NCBI RefSeq assembly: GCF_006716745.1
Contig: NZ_VFPP01000001.1
Coordinates: 2,356,001-2,420,000, forward strand
DNA length: 64,000 bases
Direction of reading: 5' to 3'
Source: Saccharothrix saharensis
GTDB taxonomy: Bacteria; Actinomycetota; Actinomycetes; Mycobacteriales; Pseudonocardiaceae
Made by a program: the position numbers and the translations under genes. Below are positions 7,414 to 15,667 of this stretch, piece by piece. Position 1 is the first letter of the stretch; the number at the start of each line of letters is the position of its first letter. The notes under the pieces were generated by a model. That model was not told the origin of the DNA. It was given only the letters and a program-made list of their open reading frames with translations, and did no database searches.

Positions 7414-10400
7414 CCGGTGGTGAACACGACGTCGACCCAGTAGTTGCTGCCCGCGTAGGACGACTCCGGGAACCCGGGACCGGACCGGTACACGCCGTTG
7501 CGGCTGCCCTCGGCGGTGGCCGGGGCGCTCAGCGGCGGGCTGGTCACGGCGTTGCCCATGAAGTACCCGGTGTCCACGGAGTACCGGCCGTTCGGCGCGG
7601 TGTAGGACGCCACGTAGGTCGTCCCGGCGATCACGGGCACCGGCGAGGAGAACGTGAGCGTCTGCCAGCCGGTGGCCGTCTCGTCGACGAACGTGCCGGT
7701 GGCCAGCGGGTTGCCCGCCGCGTCCCACAGCGTCCCGGTGTGCGTGCCGGTGTTGCCCGCGCCCTTGTAGAACTTCACGCCGGTGACCGACCCGCTGACC
7801 GACGGCACGAACCGCACGCCGAGCTCGTAGGAGCCCGTGTCGTCGGCCGCCGCCACGGTGGGCACGGTCGCCGCGCTGAACAGCGAGCACGGGCAGCCCC
7901 CGGCCGTGGTCGTGGTGAACGACCACGTGGTGGGCGAGGTCATCAAGTTGCCGTAGACGTCGGCGATGCGCAGGCTCGCCGTATAGGTCATCCCGCCGCC
8001 CAGCGGCGCGGCCGGCGTCCAGGTCACCTGCTGTTGGTTGGCCGACAGCGACAGCGTGCCCGCGATCTTCGCGCCACCGGAGTCGGCGAGCGAGAACTGG
8101 GCCGTGCTGAGGTCCACCGGCTCGTCGAACGCCGCGGTCAGCGGCGACGTGCGGGCCACCTCGCCGGCGCCGTCGAGCGGCGTGCGCCCGTTGACGACCG
8201 GCGGGGTGTTGTCGTCGTTGGGCAGGAACACGACGTCGACCCAGTAGTTGCCGCCCGCGTACGAGTTCGTCGGGTGGCCCGCGCCCGCCCGGTAGACGCC
8301 GTTGCCGCCGTCCAGGCCCGACGGCGCGCTCAGCGGCCCGCTGGACACCGAGTACGCGTCGAAGTACCCCGCGTCGACGGCGTAGTGGCCGGTGGTCGTG
8401 GTGTACGAGGCGGTGTAGGTCTGGCCCGCGGACACGAACACCGGCGTGGTGAAGGTCAGCGTCTGCCAGCCGGACGCGGTCTCCCCGGTGAACGTGCCGG
8501 TGGCGAGCTGCTGGCCGCTCGGCGACCACAGCGTGCCGGTGTGCGTGCCGGTGTTGCCCGCGCCCTTGTAGAACTTGACGCCGGTGATGCGGCCGCCCGC
8601 GGTCGGGGTGAACCGCACTCCCAGCTCGTAGGCGCCGCCGTCGTCGGCCGAGGTGACCGTGGGCACGGTCGCCGGGCTGAACAGCGAGCACGGGCAGATC
8701 ACCGCCGCGGCGGTGGTGAACGACCACGTCACCGGTGCGGGCATCGGGTTGCCGTTGACGTCGGCGATCAGCGCGCTCGCGGTGTACCGGGTGGCCGGCA
8801 TGAGCTTGCCCGACGGCGTCCAGGTGACGGTCCGCTGGTCGCCGGACAGCGACACCGAACCGGTCAGCTGCACGCCGCGCGGGTCGGTCAGCCAGATCTG
8901 CGCGCTGGCCGGGTCGACGGGTTCGCTGAACGTCACCGTCACCGGTGTGGTGGCGACGACGTTCGTCGCGTCGACCGCCGGGGCCCGGTTGGTCGTCACC
9001 GGGGGGGTGGTGTCGCCGTTGAGGCCGTTGCGGTAGACGACGTCGACCCAGTAGTTCGTCGCGTTGTACGACGCCGTGGGGAACCCGCCGCCGCTGCCGT
9101 AGCGGTACACGCCGTTGGGCCCGTCGACGCCGTCGGCGAGCGCGCGCAGGCCCGCGTGGCTCGCGCCCTGGCCCGTGAAGTTGCCGGGGCTGACCGAGTA
9201 ACGGCCGTTCGGCGCGTAGTAGGACACGACGTAGGTGGTGTTGGCCTGCACGACCACCGGTGCCGCGAACGTCAGCTTCTGCCAGCCGCTCGCGGTCTCG
9301 TCGGTGAACGTGCCGGTGGCCAGGAGCAGGCCGGTGGACGACCACAGCGAGCCGGTGTGCGTGCCGGTGTTGCCGGTGCCCTTGAAGAACCGGACGCCCA
9401 GCACCTCGCCCTTGCCGTTGAAGCGGACCTTGGTGCCCACCTCGATCGGCGTGGTGTCGTTCGCGGCGTACACGGCGGGTCGGGCGAAGTCGTCCCAGAT
9501 CGTGCACGGGCACGTCGCGGGCCGGGTCGCACCGGTGGTGAACGTCCACGTCGACTGCGGCGTCTGGTTGCCCGCCGCGTCCGACACGCGCAGTGCCACG
9601 GTGTAGCCCGTGTTCGGGGTCAGCGCCTGGCTCGGCGTGAACGTCACGGTCCGGTTCTCGTTCGACAGCGCGGAGGAGCCGGACACCGCGCCGTTCGGCC
9701 CGGTCACGGTGAACTGGGCGGAACCGGGTGCGATCGCCTCGTCGTAGGTCGCGGAGACCACCGGGGTGAGCGCGACCGTGCCCTCGCCGTCGACCGGCGT
9801 GGTGGACACGAGCAGCGGCGCGCGCTGGTCGGGGCCGGGGTCCGGGGCCCACACCACGTCCACCCAGTAGTTGCTGCCCCAGTGCGACTGGGTCGGGAAG
9901 CCCGGCCCGCCGAACCGGAACAGGCCGTTCGGGCCGTCATCGCCGTTCTTCGGGCCGGTGAGCGGTTCGAGGTAGCGAGGCTGCTGGAAGAAGTACTCCA
10001 GGTCGTACGAGTAGTGCCCGTTGGGCGCGAAGTACGACACGACGTACGTGACGCCGCCGGTGACCGCCACGGGTTGCGCGAACGTGAGCGTCTGCCAGCC
10101 GTTCGCGGTCTCGCCGGTGAACGTGCCGGTGGCCAGTTGGTTGCCGTTCTCGTCCCACAGGGTGCCGGTGTGCGTGCCGGTGTTGCCCGGCCCCTTGTAG
10201 AACCGCACGCCGCGCACGTAGCCGTCGCCGTTGGCGCGCCACTTCACGCCCAGCTCCAGCGGCGAGGCGTCACCGCTGTCGGGCACGTCGGGGGTGTCGG
10301 CGTTGGTCCACAGGCCGCACGGGCAGGTGCGCGGGTTCACGCCGGGCGTGGCCACCACGGGGGTGGACAGGTTCGCCGAGTCGTCCACCGCGCGCACGCG

Positions 10401-12260
10401 CAGGCTCGCGGGCCCGGACTTGCTCGGCGTGTAGGTGTAGCTCCACGCCGTCTGCCCGGCCTGCCACACCGCCGGGTGCCAGCGGTCGCCGCCGTCGGTG
10501 GACACCTCGACGCCGCCGACTTGGCCGCCGAGGTCGGACACCGTGCCGGAGAACGTGTACGGCGCGCCGACGGTCGAGATCGGCGGCACGCTGGTGAACG
10601 CGACCGCCGGCGCCTGGGAGTCGGTGCTCTTGGTCGCCTGCGTCAGACCGGCCTGCAACGTGGTCGCCTGCACGCCCATGTCGGCGAGGAAGTTGACCGT
10701 GGCCTGCTTCATCCGCACGTCGGAGGTCGGCGTGTTGGTGAGGAACGCGTGCTCGTCGTCCACGCCCCACGCCCACTGCACGGTGCCCGCGCCGAACACG
10801 AGGGCCCCGCTCGCGTGCTTGTAGTAGGTGATGGCGTGGGTCTTGGTGTCCGGGGTGTAGAGGTCGCCGTGGTTCTGCAGCACGTACGGGCCCTCGGGCA
10901 TGTCCACCGTGGTGCGCGACAGCTGCGCGACGCCGGGCGGCTGGTGGCCGTTGTCCTCGACCGAGTTCCACTCGTAGCCGAGCGTGCCGGGCTGGAACGT
11001 GTAGGTGGTGCCGGCGGCCATGTCCTGCAACGACGTGTGCCGCCACAACCGCATCCTGCCGTAGGCGGCCGGGACCTGGAGCGAGTCCTCGCGGCGGCCG
11101 TTGACGGTGAAGATGTTGCCCAGCAGCGCGTTCTCCGGCTTCCCGCCGTCCTGGTCGGGGTAGCGCGGGTCGCGCCAGGTGCCGGTCCAGTCACTCAGGC
11201 CGTCGTTCTGGGTGCCCTTGGTCTCCTTGTAGCAGGCGATGGTGCGCCAGTCGTTCGGCTGGGTGGCGGGGGTGCTGATGCTCTTCTCCCACCGGTGCTT
11301 CCAGAAGATCTCGTTGCCGGTGAGGAACGCCAGGTGCACGCCCGTGTCCCGGGCCGCCTCGACGTTGGCGCGCTGCTCCTCCGACCAGTACTCGTCGTGG
11401 CCGACGGCCATGAACACCTGGTGGTTCTTGATCAGGTGACCGCGCCGGGCCGAGTCGGCGTCGGTGGTGTAGCTCACGTCGTACCCGTTGGCCTCCAGGA
11501 AGCGCAGCATCGGGTACTCGGCGTTGAAGATGAAGTTGTCGTCGCCGTCGCCGCCGGTGTACGGGCGGTTGTAGCTGACCTTGTACGCCTGCCCGCCCTG
11601 GCCGGGGCCGTCACCGAAGTACAGGCTGTTGCCGCCGTAGCGGTTGTAGGCCACCCAGGTCGAGTCGGAGGTCTGGAAGAGGATCTTCGAGGTGCTGGCG
11701 TCGTCGCGGACGACGAAGACGATCTCGTTCTCCGCGCCGTTGTCGTTGCGGTGGGTGCGCGCGTAGTACAGGCCGGAGACCGCGGTCGGCGGCACGTTCC
11801 AGCTCAGCGACACGGCCCAGTTGCCGCAGTCGATCAACGCGCTGCCGTCCTCGCCGCGCAGGCACGGCGGCTGGTTCTGCGCCGAATTGCGCGTGATCCG
11901 CTCCTGGAACCGCGCGCCGACGCCGCCGTAGTACCCGAGGCGGTAGATGTCGATGTAGTAGGACGACGCGCTGGTGAGCATCTTGAAGTCGACCCGGCCG
12001 CCGGGGGTGGCGCTGATGTCGGTGGTGTAGCCGAGGATGCCGTCGTCCCGGTAGGACACCTGCCAGTCGGGGGTGCCGGGCTTGGTGTTCTCGCACGCCA
12101 CCTTGTTGACCACGGGCACGTCGCACGGCGCGGCGGCGGCCTCGGGGGCGCGCAGCAGACCGACGACCGCGATGGTGGACGCCACGAGGGCGGCCACCAC
12201 CGCCAAGCGCAGCAGGGTCACCGCGAGAACGGGTCTGGCCCGCTTCCGGTCGGCGGTCAT
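7410..12260 (-). CDS. Giant secreted protein: dimethylformamidase-like domain plus DUF4082/Ig repeats
   Basis: 1616 residues, exported: a basic N-terminus, a hydrophobic helix (about 11-36) and APEAAAAP as a likely signal peptidase site. Residues about 60-530 match the N,N-dimethylformamidase beta-subunit-like domain (WQVSYRDDGILGYTTD, then FMAVGHDEYWSEEQR). An Ig-like domain follows. The rest is an alternating array of four DUF4082 modules and three SbsA-type Ig-like domains, with a period of about 270 residues; each DUF4082 starts at a CPC motif (about residues 643, 917, 1190 and 1455) and contains a FYKGxGNTGTHTGTLW-like core. The start at 12260 has an AAGGTG Shine-Dalgarno. Embedded in the glycan operon, it may bind or modify the surface polymer. 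The actual reaction is unknown. Confidence 0.85.
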   Translation of the reverse strand: MTADRKRARPVLAVTLLRLAVVAALVASTIAVVGLLRAPEAAAAPCDVPVVNKVACENTKPGTPDWQVSYRDDGILGYTTDISATPGGRVDFKMLTSASSYYIDIYRLGYYGGVGARFQERITRNSAQNQPPCLRGEDGSALIDCGNWAVSLSWNVPPTAVSGLYYARTHRNDNGAENEIVFVVRDDASTSKILFQTSDSTWVAYNRYGGNSLYFGDGPGQGGQAYKVSYNRPYTGGDGDDNFIFNAEYPMLRFLEANGYDVSYTTDADSARRGHLIKNHQVFMAVGHDEYWSEEQRANVEAARDTGVHLAFLTGNEIFWKHRWEKSISTPATQPNDWRTIACYKETKGTQNDGLSDWTGTWRDPRYPDQDGGKPENALLGNIFTVNGRREDSLQVPAAYGRMRLWRHTSLQDMAAGTTYTFQPGTLGYEWNSVEDNGHQPPGVAQLSRTTVDMPEGPYVLQNHGDLYTPDTKTHAITYYKHASGALVFGAGTVQWAWGVDDEHAFLTNTPTSDVRMKQATVNFLADMGVQATTLQAGLTQATKSTDSQAPAVAFTSVPPISTVGAPYTFSGTVSDLGGQVGGVEVSTDGGDRWHPAVWQAGQTAWSYTYTPSKSGPASLRVRAVDDSANLSTPVVATPGVNPRTCPCGLWTNADTPDVPDSGDASPLELGVKWRANGDGYVRGVRFYKGPGNTGTHTGTLWDENGNQLATGTFTGETANGWQTLTFAQPVAVTGGVTYVVSYFAPNGHYSYDLEYFFQQPRYLEPLTGPKNGDDGPNGLFRFGGPGFPTQSHWGSNYWVDVVWAPDPGPDQRAPLLVSTTPVDGEGTVALTPVVSATYDEAIAPGSAQFTVTGPNGAVSGSSALSNENRTVTFTPSQALTPNTGYTVALRVSDAAGNQTPQSTWTFTTGATRPATCPCTIWDDFARPAVYAANDTTPIEVGTKVRFNGKGEVLGVRFFKGTGNTGTHTGSLWSSTGLLLATGTFTDETASGWQKLTFAAPVVVQANTTYVVSYYAPNGRYSVSPGNFTGQGASHAGLRALADGVDGPNGVYRYGSGGGFPTASYNATNYWVDVVYRNGLNGDTTPPVTTNRAPAVDATNVVATTPVTVTFSEPVDPASAQIWLTDPRGVQLTGSVSLSGDQRTVTWTPSGKLMPATRYTASALIADVNGNPMPAPVTWSFTTAAAVICPCSLFSPATVPTVTSADDGGAYELGVRFTPTAGGRITGVKFYKGAGNTGTHTGTLWSPSGQQLATGTFTGETASGWQTLTFTTPVFVSAGQTYTASYTTTTGHYAVDAGYFDAYSVSSGPLSAPSGLDGGNGVYRAGAGHPTNSYAGGNYWVDVVFLPNDDNTPPVVNGRTPLDGAGEVARTSPLTAAFDEPVDLSTAQFSLADSGGAKIAGTLSLSANQQQVTWTPAAPLGGGMTYTASLRIADVYGNLMTSPTTWSFTTTTAGGCPCSLFSAATVPTVAAADDTGSYELGVRFVPSVSGSVTGVKFYKGAGNTGTHTGTLWDAAGNPLATGTFVDETATGWQTLTFSSPVPVIAGTTYVASYTAPNGRYSVDTGYFMGNAVTSPPLSAPATAEGSRNGVYRSGPGFPESSYAGSNYWVDVVFTTG

Positions 12261-12353
12261 GGTTGCACCTTTCGAACACAAGCTGTGGTGACGGGTGGTG
12301 ATCGCGTGCGCACTGCATCGACCAGCGGAGCCTCGTTGCTCCGATCGTCGCTG

Positions 12354-12375
12354 GAAGCCGGCTTCGCGTTACACC
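12354..12375 (-). promoter_or_regulatory. Palindrome plus GTGTAACG motif upstream of the giant repeat protein
   Basis: GAAGCCGGCTTC (a perfect 12-bp palindrome) is followed by GCGTTACACC. Read on the minus strand this is GGTGTAACGC plus the palindrome. A closely similar block, GGCTTCCGTTACACC, occurs at 17488-17501, and the same CGTTACAC core at 17289-17296. The site is about 95 bp before the ATG of the giant protein. Either an operator or part of a promoter; the regulator is unknown. Confidence 0.4.
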
Positions 12376-12425
12376 ACAACGGAAGGATCCGCACCGCCGA
12401 ACGCAGGCTGTGTCCGACGCGCTCT

Positions 12426-13583
12426 TCAGTGCGACGGGAGCGGCAGCCGCAGCGCCGCTTTGAGCTCGCCCACCACGGTGACCTGCTCCTCGGCGGTGAG
12501 GTCGTGGTAGAGCGGGAGGATCAGCGACCTGGTGGTGAACGCTTCCGTGACCGGAAGCCCGACGTGCGGGTGCCCCGCGTACGCCGGCTCCAGGTGCGCG
12601 GCCATGATCCCCCGCCGCGCCGACACGCCCCGCTCGGCCAGGCGCGCCAGCACGTCGTTGCGGGTCACCGCGACCTCGTCGGGGAGCATGACCCAGAACG
12701 ACTGGTAGTTCGTCGTGCCGTGCTCCGGGTCGCGCACCGCGCGCAGCCCCGGCACGTCGGCGCCCAGCTCCTCGGCGAGCAGCTCGTGGTAGCGCGCCGC
12801 CAACTCGCGCCGGCGCCGCACGATCGCGTCCAGTTTGGACAGCTGGACCAACCCGACCGCGGCCTGGATGTCGGTCATCCGGTAGTTGAACGCGGTCTCC
12901 AGGTAGCTCTCCACGACCGCGCCGCCGCCGCTGTGCCGCTCGGCCGCGCTCACGCTCATGCCGTGCTCGCGCAGGCGCTTGGCCCTGGTCGCCCACTCGG
13001 CGCGGTTCGTGGTGAGCATCCCGCCCTCACCGGTGGTGATCAGCTTGCGCGGGTGGAACGACCACGCGGCCATCTCGGCGTCCGCGCCGACCGGCACGCC
13101 CCGGTAGGTCGCCCCGGCGGCGCACGCGGCGTCCTCCACCACCGTGACGCCGCGCGGACCGCACAGCGCGCGGATCGCGTCGACGTCGGCGGGCACGCCC
13201 GCCTGGTGCACCAGGATCACCGCGCGGGTCCGCTCGGTGAGCACCGCCTCGACGGTCGCCGCGGACAGGTTGCCGGTCTCCGGCTCCACGTCGGCGAACA
13301 CCGGCGTGGCACCGCAGTAGCGCACCGCGTTGGCGGTGGCGATGAACGACAGCGACGGCACCACGACCTCGTCGCCCGCCCGCACGTCGAGCAGGTGCAG
13401 CGCGACGTGCAACGCGGTCGTGCACGACGACACGGCCACGGCGTGCAGGGCGGCGACGCGGCGCGCGAAGGCGTCCTCGAACGCGGCGACCTTCGGTCCC
13501 TGCGCCACCCAGCCGGACAGCACGGCGGCCGACGCCGCCTCCGCTTCCTCCGGGCCGAGCCACGGCTTCATGACCGGGATCAC
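12426..13583 (-). CDS. DegT/DnrJ/EryC1 aminotransferase (second copy)
   Basis: 385 residues, a second PLP-dependent sugar aminotransferase, not close to the one at 5.7 kb. It shows VSSCTTALHVALHLL (PLP phosphate contact), VVEDAACAAGA (acidic pyridine contact) and the Schiff-base lysine in SFHPRKLITTGEGGM. The HPRK context is typical of the VioA/ArnB/perosamine-synthase branch, which acts on 4-keto sugars. The GTG start at 13581-13583 overlaps the epimerase stop by 4 nt. An ATG four codons downstream is a possible alternative. It probably works with that epimerase to make an amino sugar for the polymer. Product unknown. Confidence 0.88.
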   Translation of the reverse strand: MIPVMKPWLGPEEAEAASAAVLSGWVAQGPKVAAFEDAFARRVAALHAVAVSSCTTALHVALHLLDVRAGDEVVVPSLSFIATANAVRYCGATPVFADVEPETGNLSAATVEAVLTERTRAVILVHQAGVPADVDAIRALCGPRGVTVVEDAACAAGATYRGVPVGADAEMAAWSFHPRKLITTGEGGMLTTNRAEWATRAKRLREHGMSVSAAERHSGGGAVVESYLETAFNYRMTDIQAAVGLVQLSKLDAIVRRRRELAARYHELLAEELGADVPGLRAVRDPEHGTTNYQSFWVMLPDEVAVTRNDVLARLAERGVSARRGIMAAHLEPAYAGHPHVGLPVTEAFTTRSLILPLYHDLTAEEQVTVVGELKAALRLPLPSH

Positions 13584-14572
13584 CGCGACACCTCCGCCAT
13601 CGCCGACCGCCACCACGCCACCAGCCCGCGCAGGCCGTCCACCAGCTCGATGTCGGGCTTCCAGCCGAGGTCGCGGGCGGCGGCGGAGATGTCGGCGAGC
13701 CGGCGCGTGACGCCGTTGACCGCGCGCTCCGGGCCGTGCTCCAGTGGAAGGTCGGAGTCCATCGCCTCGAGCAGGGCGTGCGCCAGCTCCTTGAGGCTGG
13801 TCTCGCGCGCGCTGGCGATGTTGTAGACCTCGTCGGTCACGGGCGCCTTGGCCGCGAGGACGTTCGCGCGGGCGATGTCGTGCACGTGCACGAAGTCCAT
13901 GGTCTGCGCGCCGTCGCCGAAGATCAGCGGCGGCTTGCCGTCGGCGATGCGCTCCATCCAGCGGATCAGCACCTCGGTGTACTTGCCGTGCGCGTCCATC
14001 CGCGGGCCGTAGACGTTGAAGTAGCGCAGCGCCACGTAGTCCAGGCCGTGCATGGCGTGGAAGCTGCGCAGCATGCCCTCGTTGAACGCCTTGGCCGCGC
14101 CGTAGAACGTGTCGTTGTTGTACGGGTGGTGCCGCTCGGTGGTCGGGAACTGCTCGGCCAGCCCGTAGACCGACGCCGACGAGGAGGCGACCACCTTCTT
14201 CACGCCCGCCGCGGCGGCGGCCTCGACCACCGTGAACGTGCCGTCGACCAGGCACTCCAGCGCGAGCCGCGGTTCCTCGGCGCACTGGGTGATCCGGATG
14301 GCGGCGAGGTGGAACACCAGGTCGGTGCCCGTGCTCAGCTCGGCCAGCAGGGCCCGGTCGTTGATGTCGCCCTCGACCACGGTGAGCCGGTCGCCCGCGA
14401 GCGCGGCGGCGTCGGCCAGGTTCTGCCGGCGGCCGCGGACGAAGTTGTCCAGCACGACGACTTCGGCGGCACCGGCGGCGAGCAGCTGGTCCACCACCGC
14501 GGAGCCGATGGTGCCCGCCCCTCCGGTGACGAGGGCGCGCTGGCCGGTGATCGGCTGGGCCGCGTCCGACAT
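13580..14572 (-). CDS. NAD-dependent sugar-nucleotide epimerase/dehydratase
   Basis: 330 residues of the extended short-chain dehydrogenase family. The NAD-binding glycine motif TGGAGTIGS is near residue 17, SSSASVYG is the catalytic-serine strand, and YGAAK is the catalytic YxxxK. The pattern NFVRGRRQNL and later RYFNVYGPRM are shared by UDP-glucose/GlcNAc 4-epimerases and WbpP-like enzymes. It likely epimerises or dehydrates a UDP-sugar for the downstream aminotransferase. I chose ATG 14570-14572, with GGAAGGA about 8 nt upstream. An in-frame ATG six codons earlier lacks such a site. The exact reaction (4-epimerase or other) is not resolved. Confidence 0.85.
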   Translation of the reverse strand: MSDAAQPITGQRALVTGGAGTIGSAVVDQLLAAGAAEVVVLDNFVRGRRQNLADAAALAGDRLTVVEGDINDRALLAELSTGTDLVFHLAAIRITQCAEEPRLALECLVDGTFTVVEAAAAAGVKKVVASSSASVYGLAEQFPTTERHHPYNNDTFYGAAKAFNEGMLRSFHAMHGLDYVALRYFNVYGPRMDAHGKYTEVLIRWMERIADGKPPLIFGDGAQTMDFVHVHDIARANVLAAKAPVTDEVYNIASARETSLKELAHALLEAMDSDLPLEHGPERAVNGVTRRLADISAAARDLGWKPDIELVDGLRGLVAWWRSAMAEVSR

Positions 14573-14598
14573 GGTGCTCGTTCCTTCCATCTGCTGGG

Positions 14599-15654
14599 TC
14601 ACGCGGTGGCCAACGCGGGTGCGTCGACCCGCGCGACGGTGACGAACTCCCCGCCCGCGGCGAGGCTCGCCGAGGCGGCTTCGAGGGTGGCGAGCACGCG
14701 CAGGCCCGACCAGCCGTCGGTGAGGGGCGCGCGCTTCTCGGTGATCGCGGCGGCGAACTCCGCCATCATCCCGCGCAGCGCCTCCTTCTCCGGCAGCGCG
14801 GGCGCGACGGTGTCGCCGCGCCGGTAGGAGATGATCGCCTGGTGGCGGTCCTCGTCGTCCTCGATGCGGTCGGCGCCCCGGTCGTGCACGGACAGCCGCT
14901 GCACGGCGTTCAGGTCGTCCCACACGACCGTGCGGCGGGAGCCGCCGACGATCATGGTGCGGATCTTGGTCGGCGACAGCCAGTTCACGTGCACGTGGGC
15001 CAGCACGCCGTCGGACAGCTCCAGCGTCAGGTGGCCGACGCACGCGCGGCCCGCGCCGATCGGGTCCGAGCCGTGCGCGGCGACCCGCGCCACGCGCACC
15101 CCGTCGGGCAGGATCGCGTCGAAGATCGACAGGTCGTGCGGCGCGAGGTCCCAGAACACGTCGACGTCCGGCTGCACCAGGCCGAGGTTGACCCGCACCG
15201 AGTCGAGGTACTGCACGGTGCCGATCTCGCCGCCGCGGACGAGGTGGCGCAGGTGCTGGACGGTCGGCGTGTAGACGAAGGTGTGGTCGAGCATGAGCGT
15301 GAGGCCCCGGGCTTCGGCCTCGCGCACGAGTTCCAGGCCGTCGGCGTAGTTCGCCGCCAGCGGCTTCTCCACCAGCACGTGCTTGCCCGCCCGCAGCGCG
15401 GCCAGCGCGACCGGCAGGTGCGTGGCCGCCGGGGTGGCGATGGCGACCGCGTCGACCGCGGGATCGGCGAGCACGTCGTCCAGCGAACCGGAGACCCGGA
15501 CGGTGGAGTAGTCGCCCAGCACGCGCCGGGCCCGTTCGACGTCCAGGTCGCACAGGTAGCGCAGCGACAGGCCCGGGGTGGCCTGGGCGTTGCGCACCAG
15601 GTTCGGCCCCCAGTAGCCGGCGCCGATGACGGCGATGCCGATCGGCTGGTCCAT
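14599..15654 (-). CDS. Gfo/Idh/MocA oxidoreductase (WbpB/WlbA-like)
   Basis: 351 residues. The N-terminal Rossmann fold IAVIGAGYWGPNLVRN binds NAD(P); VEKPLAANYADG carries the conserved EKP lysine, and the C-terminal domain contains DLAPHDLSIFD, where His and Asp line the active site. The best functional match is UDP-GlcNAcA 3-dehydrogenase (WlbA/WbpB), which makes the 3-keto substrate for a WbpE-type aminotransferase such as the one at 5.7 kb. A WbpA-type 6-dehydrogenase is not in the window. I chose ATG 15652-15654, with GAGGGA 5 nt upstream; an ATG at 15664-15666 is in frame and would lie 1 nt from the stop of the sugar transferase gene. Confidence 0.82.
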   Translation of the reverse strand: MDQPIGIAVIGAGYWGPNLVRNAQATPGLSLRYLCDLDVERARRVLGDYSTVRVSGSLDDVLADPAVDAVAIATPAATHLPVALAALRAGKHVLVEKPLAANYADGLELVREAEARGLTLMLDHTFVYTPTVQHLRHLVRGGEIGTVQYLDSVRVNLGLVQPDVDVFWDLAPHDLSIFDAILPDGVRVARVAAHGSDPIGAGRACVGHLTLELSDGVLAHVHVNWLSPTKIRTMIVGGSRRTVVWDDLNAVQRLSVHDRGADRIEDDEDRHQAIISYRRGDTVAPALPEKEALRGMMAEFAAAITEKRAPLTDGWSGLRVLATLEAASASLAAGGEFVTVARVDAPALATA

Positions 15655-15667
15655 CTCGTCCCTCATC

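Noticed and set aside
7404..13826. A 2140-codon open frame on the plus strand
   Set aside because: It is opposite a clear minus-strand operon with recognisable families. Its translation is Arg/Gly/Ala/Val-rich with no domain, as expected from the complement of high-GC codons.
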